Source: Onchocerca lupi
Lineage: Eukaryota > Nematoda > Chromadorea > Rhabditida > Onchocercidae
DNA length: 64,000 bases
Direction of reading: 5' to 3'
NCBI GenBank assembly: GCA_028564675.1
Contig: JAOVVO010000061.1
Span: forward strand, 140,323 to 204,322
The position numbers and the translations under genes are program-made. Numbering within the stretch: the stretch's first letter is position 1; each line of letters opens with the position of its first letter. Of the stretch, positions 11,301-22,373 are shown piece after piece. The notes beneath the pieces are model-generated. The model worked only from the letters and a program-made list of their open reading frames with translations, did no database searches and was not told the DNA's origin.

Positions 11301-14300
11301 GATTTTAGTACTTCGCATTGTCTTACATCCTTTCTTATTTAAATTATTAAGATTACTAGAATTATACTTATTACTTACTTTAAATTATCAATTATTCATT
11401 ACATTGCATACCAAATAATACAAATTTTATTTATAGGCAGCGAAATTGAATCCGTACAGCAGCAAAGCTTTCTTTCTTTTGGGGTTAAGTTTGAAAAAGA
11501 AGAATCGAGCCAAAGCTATAGCTTGTTTGGAAAGAGCAGCGAAAATTCGTCCGCAAGATGCGAAGGTAGTTTCAATTTTTAATTTAAAATGGATGTAATC
11601 CAATAGATATTCTTAGATATATTCTTTTTAAATAGTATCGCTAACATTTCTCTTCTTTATCTGAAAAAAAAAAATAATTAAATATATATTCTGTTGACAT
11701 TTTATTCTCTTCGCCAATCCTTTTTGTATCAATTTTCTCAATTTTTAACTGCTCAATTCTAACAAACTTGTTGTTATTTATTTCTTTTGAAAGATTGTGA
11801 AACAATTAGACGAACTACTCAGTTTGGAAGGTCGCAGTGAAGATCTATTCAAACATGTACTACAGTATTCGAAAATGGTGCCTACAGATCTTTGGGCACG
11901 GAAAAGATTGGCACTGCTGGAACTTCAAAATGGAAGTGTAAATTTTATTCTTTATTTAAACTAGTGTCTTTGATCGAATCTTTCAATTCATAATGCTTAA
12001 AACTTTTAACAAATAATTTTTTGATCTGTTGATGCTTGAGCTGCATTGCAGTGAACTATTAAGCAATTTTCTTGATGAATTCCTTATTAAGAATGGTGAT
12101 GGTCTATTTCGAATTATACAGAAGCAGTGATTTGATGTCTTGGTCGATTTGGTGTTTAAATTTTAAAATCAAATTTGTGAAATGTGGATAGAACTATCCA
12201 TTATTTCTGAATGATTTTGCATCTAAAATTCTCATGGTTGTGCTGTTTTCTGAATTCTCATTAAATGTTATAGATTGATGCAGCAATTGATCAAATGCAG
12301 CACATTGTTGTACTTGATAAAACAGATGCTGGGATCTGGACGACATTAGGAGATGCTTATAGAAAACGTGGAAATTATCAGAGTGCCATTAAAGCTTACA
12401 AGGAAGCAATAGATCTTGAACCAGACGATGAAATTGCTCAGATTCAGGTCAGCAGAGTTTTTTTTCCACTATCGATTGTTCTTTTCCAAGATTTATTATT
12501 ACAGTTTTTTGCATCTAATATTTTCTTCTTCATTTTCTTTTTTCCAGAATTCATTTCGAATCTTATATTACCCCAAAAATTTTGTTGGTATTTCATACTA
12601 TTTATATAAATTCGACTTTTATTATTAGCGCTTCTGCTGAATGCCCTTTTATTATTATAAAAAGAAAAATTTTTTTCTCTCTGAAAATCTATAGCACTGG
12701 AGATGAGAATCGAGTTCTAGCATATGAAAAAATCGTGTATAGTAGCTTACTGTTATCAGTTTTCAATGAAATGCAAATTTCTTAGTCTGTAATTTTCTGA
12801 AAAATAACAAAAATTCCTTTGGAGCAATGGATAGATAATAACGCTGGTGGAATTCGGTGAATGAAGATAATATCATGGTCGTAATTAGAATTTCTCATCT
12901 TCATTGCTTTTTTAGTTTATTCAAATGTGTCAACTTACTGGCGAGTTGGAAGAAGCGATTGAACAATGTTTGAAATTGATAGAACGTGTCGAAAGTGGGC
13001 AAAATAACACAAACTGTGTCTATCTATTATATGCTGAATCCATCTTGAAATTAGCTCAAAAATCGGCCTACTCCATGCAATTTAATCTCTTAAATCAATT
13101 TTTTGCTTTGATTGAAAATGTTTTTGATCGGAATCCGGGATTTATGCTGCCCTTCAAATTCGCTGCAGATGCTCTTTTATTAGCATCCAAATATCACGCT
13201 GATACATTCCAACATTTTGAATTCCCGAAAATCTGGAAAATTGGGTCAGTGCTGGATGCAGTTGAATTAACTATTCGCTTTTATTGCTTCATGATAAAAG
13301 CACATCCTAACTGTGCTGGTGCCTGGAATGATTTGGGTGTTGCCTTGCTCCGGAAATGCCAATTAACGAATGATAACTCTGGATATGCGAAGTAAGTTTG
13401 TTCATTTGTTTACTTATTTTGCTAATATTTCTCTTTTATTAATTTTCTTCAGTAATCTGTTAATGTCATACTTGAAATGAATAGTTGCATTTAATATGAA
13501 AGATTTAAAAACAAAATGATAGTATTTGAACTTGGATGCAGTCATTTCTAAGTTAAACTTTAGTCTTTTTCTGATTCATTATCTATCACAATATAGATTT
13601 TATTATTTTCGTTGAAGGAGGGTGATAATTTTTAAAGAAATTTGCTTTATATTCTTCAAAATTACAGAATTAAGCAGCTACGGTCACTAATATTTGAAAT
13701 GAACGTGATGCTTTTCTCATTTTTTGAGACTTTTTAACGTTAATAGATTGGTTTCTTTAACTATTCGCTTTAATGAAAACTTTTGTTGACAAATCCAGCA
13801 ATGATATTCGAATGTAAGCCAGTTGTAGAGGACAGCTATAAGATGAAATTTTCCACATGAATTTTAATGTAATTATATGCAGCCTTGTCGAATGTTTTAA
13901 ACGTGCCATCAAACTTTGCTTATCGAAAACAATAAAATCAATGTATTGGACAAATCTTTCTGAAGCAATTGGACCTTTAGGGAATGCTCTAACAATACAG
14001 CATTGTCTTATACGAGCCTTGCAGTTAAATATAAGAAATGATACTGCTTGGTTTTTGCTTGGCTTATTGTATCTGAAGTTCAGTAAGGTATGCGAATTTT
14101 TAGTCTCTTAATATGATAAGAATGAAAAGTCTATTATTGAATAGAGATAAAAGGAGTTGGAATTTTCTGTAAAAGTGGAGAAAAACTTGCATTTTACTTT
14201 TCTGAAGTAGGAATTTCTTTAGTGTATGCATGTCACATTTAAAATGATTTTTTTTATGTGGAAGATTTTATGCATGAAATTATATTTTAAACATATAATA

Positions 14301-17300
14301 TTTGCAGCATGATTTAGCACGACAGGCTCTTAATATGGCTCAGAAAATCAATCCCGAATCAGCCGAAATTTGGTGTATTTTGGCGAGTATTTTATAATCT
14401 TTTCTAAGCTTTAAGTATTATTTTGCTGGAAGAAATTGGTAATTTGTATCTAAACTCTATATTTTGGAAATTGGGAATAGCTTTATATATCATTACTTTA
14501 TTTTATTGTATAATTTATTACAGGCCACAATGGCGGAAGCGGAAAATCATTATGATACAATGGATTTATATAGACATTCATTAACTCTGAGGCCAACTGT
14601 AAGTCAGCTTATGATTTTAACTATGATTTATGCATACTTCACGTTAAACTTCTCGTAGCTATCTGTATGGTAATTAATTTTCTCCTACTATTGGGAAAAT
14701 TAGACATGCTTGATTTTATCTTATCTCTTATCTGATCTGTATATTCCAGGAACTGGCGGTAAAAAAGTATACATATTATTTAATGAAAAATTTGGCCGAA
14801 AATAAACAATCTGATGATGCAACAATGTTCGATTTTGAATCTGTCCACGAAATTATTGGTTTACTTTATATTTAAGTAGTTCAAAATATGAAGTTCTCGA
14901 AACACTAATATTTATTTTGTGGTATTTTAACTTTGAATCATGTGTCGAGAAAGTTTTTTATATTGTTGCACAGACGAATCTTGGTGGGGAAAGTTTTATT
15001 GTTTAACGAAAGATTTATTTTTTCGTTTATGTTATAAGATAAAATAAAGTCAGATAACATCATGATTGCAATTAATCATTTGATTATAGTAGAGATGGAT
15101 TGGGTGTAGGGGATTGAATTGAATTGGATTGGAGGATACGAAATCAATATCCTATTAATTTTGTGGGGATTGAGTGACTGTCATCTAATTGAATGAAGAA
15201 TCACTGAATTGAAGCTGACTGAAAACTGATTAATCGCCAGAATCTCTTTTTTATATCGATAGTTCTTGATTTTTGTAGGGGTCGATGGCTTACATTATGT
15301 GAATTATATAAAAATTTGGTTATCTTGATAGAGGATAAGAAATGAACAGTGTTTACAATAAGCTTTAGTCCTTACAACATTCTAGAAAATTTGCATGGAT
15401 TTTAAGTTTCAAACAATTCAAACATTTCAAAACGTACACGAGCTTTATTAGCTGGTGGGAAGACATGAGAACAAGAGATTTTGTTCCGAGATGTGGATAA
15501 ATGATCCATTTGCCTGAATGATCCATACAGATTTCTACTATGCAAAATATTTTGATTATTTTGTCATATTTATGCTACAAAATATTTCGGTTTTGCCGTT
15601 ACCATATTGGCCTATGTCTTTTTTAGTTACATATATATTTCTTTCACATCTTTTCTTAGGAATACTCACACCTGAATTGAGAGAAATATTTTTAACTCAT
15701 TTGAGGAATTTTTTTCAGGAGTAAGTAAACGCACTGATGAATTTATTTTCTTCGTAAGTTTATTGGCTGAACATTTTTGGCATATGGATTATGCAATGCA
15801 CTATATCAATTATTGTCATGATTGGCCGAATGAGAATATTTGCAGATTACATAAACAACGAATAGCATTACGAGGGTAAGATTTTTAGTCATGTTAATAG
15901 CAAACTATTTCAGATTGCTCGGGTTCATCCATTCTTATTTCTACGATTTTTCAAAAATATCAAGAGCTTTTTATATAATTTCCTAATAATGAAGCATAAC
16001 TAACTATGTCATGGAAAGTATTCCTAGGATTTTTGTGATTTTCAAAAATACTTAATATTACTTGCTTCTCTTGAAATATTATTTACTTTCTAAAATCTAG
16101 AAAATTTTGTTGTTTGTTTATATCCGTATTTGTAATTTTTATTTTTATTAAAGTGGAAATCAACATTTGTTGGAAAAAGTAGATGATGCATTGCAAAATT
16201 TATCTCTTCTGTATTCATCGACTACATTTGAAATCTATGGTTTGTTCTTCAATTTTTGTTAACAGTTATTCAGATCTTTGATTAGTTTTCTTTCAGTGAT
16301 TGTTAGACGCAATTATTTCGTTTTGTATTAAAAGAGTATTATGTAGTGTATTTTCACTAAGTATGGTTGTAAGATCAAAACTCTGTAAGTTTGTATGTTC
16401 TCGAGATTAAAATTTAATTAAGTGCATATGACAATTTTGTGATTGAAAGAAATTGAACGCAAAAACTTAAAATGTTAAAAATAAAGAAGTTTGATAATTA
16501 GAATCAAAACAAGTTTATTTTGATTACTCGATGGTGTTTATTACAAGCTAAGTTGACTTTTACTATTCATAGATCTTAAGCAATGTGATTATCAATTATG
16601 TTATTTCAATTTCATTTAAATACCTATCATTAAAATCAATTCATTCTTTGATTATGTTTTGCTTTTCGAATACAAAATTTTCATTTGACCTTATTTCTTT
16701 CTTATGTGGATACAAGAAAAGAGAGAAGTATATGAATTTGTCCTTGTATTTTTTATATGAATATGTACTGACATGCCATTCATTAATAAATTAAGATAAA
16801 TGAATACGCAACAACCATTTCTAAAAAAGATTATAGAGAAATTACTGCTCGAATGTTCGATCTATGCACATGTTTTTTCGGCTCTCGAACAAAATGATGT
16901 TGAACGCTTTCGTGCAGTTTTGATGAATTTGAAAAATAAAATACAAATTCCTGTTCTTGTTGCTGCCGTTCTTTATTTCAAGAAAGTAGGTATTTCAAAA
17001 AAAAACGATTAATTCTTTTTCTGTTTTTATTTTATTGCTAATCCATTAATAACGTCAGCTGTTTTATAATGAAGAGTAATGAATTTGAGCTATCAAATTT
17101 TCTATTTGAAATTTCTCTTATTCCTGATTTATTTTCTCTTATTAATTTAAAGATTTTTTTGTATTTGGAATTACGACTAAGGCTTTCAGCCGTAATATGT
17201 TTAGTTATAATTTTATCTCGTGTCTGTGGGAAATCGCTACTCTTGAGTCGAAATATTATGCATTAAAAAATTTTATTCTAATTCGTTAAGCCATGTGAAC

Positions 17301-18031
17301 AATTGAATGAATAGTCGTTTCAAATCAAAGCCGCTGAGAATTTCTTGTTACTCGGAAATTTCATACTAAAACTTTTCGTTGTTTGTTCTGATGGAATCAG
17401 AGTGATTGCAGGAGAAATGATTCTTTAGAAGCTTTAAAGCATTAGAATGATTTGTCATTCTTTATAGAAACTGGATGATGATTTCATTAATGTTTTCCGC
17501 GACGTAAGGCCACGTCATCAGATTGTCCTCGTTTATCCTGCTTGTAAACAGCGTGACGAAATTGATGAGTTTTCATATGATATCAATGAGGAACCGGACG
17601 AGAAAACTATTTTACGACATGATAATATGTCAAAGGTACAATATCTGCTTGGAATTCAAAAAATTTACATTTTCATTCTTCCAAAACTTTTGAAAAAACA
17701 ACAAATAACTTAGAAAGGCAAAAAAACTATTGAAGATAAGTAGTTTAGTATTAGTAAAGTATTGATTACTGTGAGATAAATTGAAGGTTAACAATATAAA
17801 TTATAGTAAGCAATTTTCAATCTGTAATACAAGAGATTAATAGTATCCAAGTAATTTCTAAATTTTATCAGTGAGGTAGTAATTTTTTAATGTATTGTCT
17901 TTTTCTGAATTTTGAATTAAGTTTTTAAACTTTTATTTCAGCGATTATGCGATTTGTTGGCATTGCGCGTTGAGCAGTACCATGTAATGAACACTATTGG
18001 AGCAACTCCCCAAGTTGATGACAAAATCTAA
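8354..18031 (+). CDS. ttc-37: SKI3/TTC37 ortholog, TPR scaffold of the SKI complex
   Basis: Twenty-two exons: 8354-8434, 8667-8896, 9079-9253, 9345-9434, 9545-9813, 10043-10289, 10409-10547, 11004-11131, 11437-11565, 11794-11937, 12274-12447, 12916-13391, 13883-14087, 14308-14382, 14524-14598, 14750-14858, 15660-15720, 15759-15875, 16154-16239, 16837-16985, 17468-17635, 17942-18031. Phases agree and 1138 residues result (human TTC37 is 1564). SKI3 is the cytoplasmic TPR scaffold that holds the SKI2 helicase and WDR61/SKI8 and feeds mRNA to the exosome. The N-terminus (ALKTIRQ-like helix, then YYKKATELDAEKPLAWQGL) matches the family start. Other TPRs include GIWTTLGDAYRKRGNYQSAI (about 563-582) and AWNDLGVALLRK (about 742). 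MAEAENHYDTMDLYRHSL matches the conserved C-terminal motif. Odd junctions: exon 7 acceptor (alternative start 10469, also phase 0), a GC-AG intron at 14383-14523, and a 38-nt intron at 15721-15758. A read-through alternative in exon 6 stops at once. Confidence 0.9.
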
Positions 18032-20404
18032 AACTTTGCTAAACGTTTCAATTTCCCAAATAATTCTATAAAAAATTGAACAATTTAGGCAACTTTTTTT
18101 TTTTTTTTTTTTTTAGTAATATGAAATAAGGAGGATTTAAATCGAGAAAAACTTATCTTACATTGAATGGTGGAATTTTAAGGGCGATGAATTTTTTGTC
18201 GTAGTTGTTATATGATTATGATTGTTATTTTTGGCTTTGTGTTTGTGGTGCACATATTTATGTTTCAAATTCTGTAAATATTCTTAAAATCCAATTTAAA
18301 ATGTGTTTGTTAAATCTAGAATTCTAATTAAACATAAACTATGTGCATAAATTGTGATTCAATCAAGCTAAAGTCGTTTCAAATAGCAAAAAGTCATATT
18401 AGCAGACAAAGAAAATGGATTATCAAACCCATTTGATAACCAACTATTGTTAGATTTGGAATTGCCGATTAATCAGATCTATAATTCGATGATTTGAATA
18501 CGAAAGCGTTTGAACTATACCATCATAAACATAGTGAAATGAGAAATGAAATTCAAATTTCTCTCCATAAAGCCAATAATAGATCATATCACTTCATGAG
18601 CTTTATTATCTTATCGTCGAGTACTATTTTTATCCTATTAAGTTAATTAATCATTAAGTTAATTTGATTTATCTTAATATTAAATTAATCTACGTTAATT
18701 TATTTTGAGTACTAATAAGTTAATTTAGACATTTTTTTTTTATTTTTTTTTATTTTTATTTTTTTGCGACAATGATTACGTATTCATATTGAAAATAATA
18801 TCTATGGAAAGATGACCTAGTTTCTCAGAAGAAGTTCATTCTGTTCAATTCTTGACAACCACCATCTTTCTATCCTATCTTCTTAACATTACAGCAAAAT
18901 GTAGGTCGATGTTTGTTACAAGAATTGAAAGGCATATTTCGCTTGATTGACCTATTATAATATTACAAAAGGAAGTCATTCGAAATCATTAATGATTCGA
19001 AATATGTGTTTTATGGACTGTAATAATAGTAGTAGCATTTTAAAATTATTGGTACTTCTTATTAATGAAACTTTTGTTGTCAACTTCAATTGTCTAGTAA
19101 ACGGACAATTGAAAAGTTTTCATAATTAATTAATGTAAGTATGTTCGATATGCTGAATTTCATTTAGCTTTTTAAGTATTATTATTTATAAATTTTTGAT
19201 CAGGAACTGCGAAACAATACGTAAAGCTTACTTAAAGTTAAAGTTTGTGTGAAATTTATGTAAAGTTGCAAAGTTATGCGAAGTTTATCGTAGATTCCAT
19301 TGATTAGCAATTAATCTTTTCTTAACCTATTAACTTTATTTTCAAATTATATTGAATTGTCTTTCTGTATTTAAATTCTAACTTTCATTCAAAATATTCT
19401 TATTTCTCTTTCATTTAAATTTTAATTATATTTACATTTTTGCTGTAAGAGTAAACTGTTTGAATCAGCAGTACAGAAATAAGCGATCAGAAGATATTTA
19501 AATTTATTATTAAACTGAAAGAATTTTAAAATAAACCAATTCTTTTTTCCAACTTTTCTAATCATAAAAGAATAATTAAAAAAAAAAAAAGAATTATTCA
19601 TACTTAGTTAACTAAGTGAATTATTAATATTTGTTTGCGGCATATCAAATTATAGAATTTTTTCTATAAAATTCGCAAATTGGACAATTAAGTGGCGAAC
19701 AACTAAGTATATATGAATTAAAAAAAAAAAAAAAGATAACTCAGGTAGTTTTTTTACTGGGTAAATTTATTCATTAAAGAATTTGAATATTCCAGCTTAT
19801 CTAAAAAAAAAAAAAAAAAATGATAAAAAAAACAAACATCATCCAAATATATACTTTTCACATAATTTCAAATAGATTAAATCGATTTGATTTCCTTTAA
19901 TTTTCAAAAATTTATGTAAAAACTAATTATGTCTTCTTTTTTTTTACCTCCTAATCATTATTACTTTTAATTACTGATTGGATAAAAATGCTCAGTTGAT
20001 TCAATTAATCTTCATAGATTTTTTCTACCAAAATTTTTGTCTTCCTTGTTTTTCATATCTGAATAAATAAGTAAACAATTAAAAATGAGTGCATAAATAG
20101 GTTCGAATTTCGGAATTCATACAATCTTTGGAATCAATTCAGCTGATGAAGTGCAATTTTATTTAAATATCTGAATGAATTATTCATAAGTTTTTAAGAA
20201 TCTATAATTATAGGTAAAATCATATGAAGTTTTTATCTTGTTTAATTTACTTAATCCATATGGATAAGCTTGTACCTACTATTTCATTATATTCGAATTT
20301 AGTTCAGCAAAATCTTGATTGATTTTGTTTGTTTCTTTGATTTGTTTTGTTTCATTGAATTAAGAAATTTTTTGTTTTTTGAACTAGAAAATGAAATTCC
20401 TTAT
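18032..20404. other. Gene-free stretch between ttc-37 and collagen
   Basis: It holds the ttc-37 3' end (exact poly(A) site unclear, as no AATAAA lies close to the stop), a T run at about 18094-18114, several A runs, and the collagen upstream region. Short open frames, for example at 18947-19129, show no splice context and are not called. Confidence 0.4.
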
Positions 20405-20444
20405 CTTACAGTAATCAACTTCATTTTTTAGTTGATTACTGTAA
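20405..20444. repeat. Hairpin carrying an antisense copy of collagen exon 1 end
   Basis: Perfect 15-bp arms (20406-20420 and 20430-20444; right arm AGTTGATTACTGTAA) flank a 9-nt loop. The left arm plus part of the loop (20405-20427) is the exact reverse complement of 20738-20760, the last 23 bases of collagen exon 1 up to its 5' splice site. The right arm repeats 15 of those bases in sense. It lies about 150-190 bases before the collagen ATG and upstream of the probable trans-splice acceptor, thus in the promoter or outron. Confidence 0.9.
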
Positions 20445-20574
20445 CATAAACTGAACTTGAAACAAAGATTAGTTGCAGAAAAATGTTCGTTCATAAATTA
20501 AAATATGAAATATATCATTGCCACTACTATCAATTCTAATTATCACTCACATTTGATACTTACTATTATCATTA

Positions 20575-20581
20575 ATTCCAG
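20575..20581 (+). promoter_or_regulatory. Probable trans-splice acceptor for collagen
   Basis: AATTCCAG ends at 20581, 14 bases before the start codon at 20596. An in-frame TAA sits at 20593-20595, so translation cannot start earlier. Short 5' leaders of this kind are typical of trans-spliced nematode collagen mRNAs. Confidence 0.5.
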
Positions 20582-20595
20582 ATTTCCGGTTATAA

Positions 20596-22305
20596 ATGGA
20601 TATTCCGATCCGGAAACGACGTTCTTTGAAGCCTGTTGCTTTTGCAGCTGTTGCATTTTCCACAATATCGGTGATGTGTTGTGTGATCACATTACCCATT
20701 ATTTCCAGTCATGTGCAAAATGTTCAATCATTCATGCAAAATGAAGTTGATTACTGTAAGGTAAACAATCAATTAAATCAATTAATTAGAAAAATATTTG
20801 ATTAAGTCATTTTTATCACATGAAATATTTACAGTAATTTTTTATAAAATTTTGTTGAATAAACTAATCAAATCAAAATTAACAGTATATTGCACTTTGT
20901 TTTTTGGTTTTTTCTAAATCAAATTGACGATTATATTTAGCAATTAACGATGCTTGTTCAAAACTAAGCATTCATTCCTTTTTTTTTTTTTTTTTTTTGT
21001 TTAAATTATTTAAATTAATTGAATTATCTTCGCGAAAATGATTTCTTTAAAAATTCTATAGTCATATTTTAGGCTAAAGAAATTTTTTTTGAAAACAAAA
21101 ATGAATTTTTGAATTGTCCTAAAATTTAATCAAAATTCTTCAGACACGTTCACGAGATATGTGGAAAGAAATGGTACAGTTGCAAATGATTACGTCTTCA
21201 ATAACTGCTACTGCAACATTTCGTAAAAAACGTGATGTTATAAAAAATTCTCGTTCGGAACAAGAAATAAGTACACCGACCAGTGGCAGTTGTTGCACAT
21301 GTCAAGTTGGACCACCTGGACCACCCGGTCCTCCAGGACGTGATGGACGACCTGGGTCAGTAACATATCTTCTAGCACACTAGTTTAATCTTAAATTTAT
21401 CGAAAAGTTATTGTTATTTTTTAAAGATAGGTTATTCTTACCGTAGCATTTCTCATTATTTCAAGAGGCGCTTGATGTTTTACAACAGATTATTGATTGG
21501 TCTTTGATTTTCTTCATTGATCTCCTAATTTATAATGTATTGATTGATTATTGTGTTTAGTATAATGAGTGGTATGTGAAAATTACGAAAAATTTTGCAG
21601 AGCACCGGGACGACCAGGTAATCCAGGACCACCAGGTCGTGATGGTAGTCTGATTCCTGGACCACCTCCAAAGCCACCATGCCAGAAGTGTCCACCTGGG
21701 CCTCCTGGGCCACCTGGACCTCCTGGACCAAAGGGTTTACCTGGACCTCAGGGAGATGCTGGCACTCCAGGTTATCTTTGTTAGAGTATTCAGAATTTAA
21801 TTGAAAATGGTAGAAATAATTTCTGGGATTTATTTCGATGAATATTCTTGTCAATGATTTTAATTGACCTTATCATTTATTACAGGACTTGATGGTGCTC
21901 CTGGTATGCCAGGACCACCAGGACCTCAAGGACCGCAAGGGCCACCAGGATTGCCGGGTGAAAAGGGACCTCCAGGAGAACCAGGAAAGATCATAAATGG
22001 TGCACCGCCTGGTCCACCAGGACCCCCTGGACCTCCTGGACCTCAAGGTACAAATTCATATTCCTTTATTTTCTTCAAGTCAAGAAATGAATAGCAACAT
22101 TTCAGGACCTCCTGGACCTCCTGGACGAGATGGCCAACCGGGCAAAGCAGGACCACCAGGACCGCCGGGTGATCCAGGAGAGAAGGGTGTGGACGGTTTA
22201 CCAGGACCACATGGACCACCAGGACCCAGAGGACCACCAGGGCAACCTGGTTCATGTGATCATTGTCCTCCGCCGAGAACTGGTCCCGGTTCTCTACTTA
22301 CATAG
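20596..22305 (+). CDS. Nematode cuticle collagen (COL family)
   Basis: Exons 20596-20760, 21144-21355, 21601-21770, 21886-22047 and 22106-22305 give 302 residues, the usual length for cuticle collagens. The protein is secreted by hypodermis and assembled into the cuticle. Residues 1-55 have a basic start followed by a hydrophobic signal-anchor (AFAAVAFSTISVMCCVI) and end DYCK. Exon 2 opens TRSRDMWKEM, typical of the non-repetitive N-terminal domain. FRKKRD (about residues 80-85) is a furin-type RXXR processing site. Gly-X-Y repeats follow, rich in GPP, interrupted by cysteine clusters CCTC and CQKC, and end in CDHCPPPRT before a short tail. Introns 2 to 4 all split glycine codons. The tail ends GPGSLLT, where many relatives have APGY. 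The start is fixed by the TAA just upstream. The exact family member cannot be assigned. Confidence 0.95.
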
Positions 22306-22367
22306 GAAATTTATGATAATTCCATTTTTCTCTCAGATTCATATTTTATCGTTGTTTATGCAAATTC

Positions 22368-22373
22368 AATAAA
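22368..22373 (+). terminator. Poly(A) signal of collagen gene
   Basis: AATAAA lies 63 bases after the collagen stop codon, a normal distance for a short nematode 3' UTR. Confidence 0.7.

Noticed and set aside
21525..22255. Minus-strand open frames across the collagen gene
   Set aside because: They are the reverse complement of Gly-Pro-Pro repeat codons and lack independent support.
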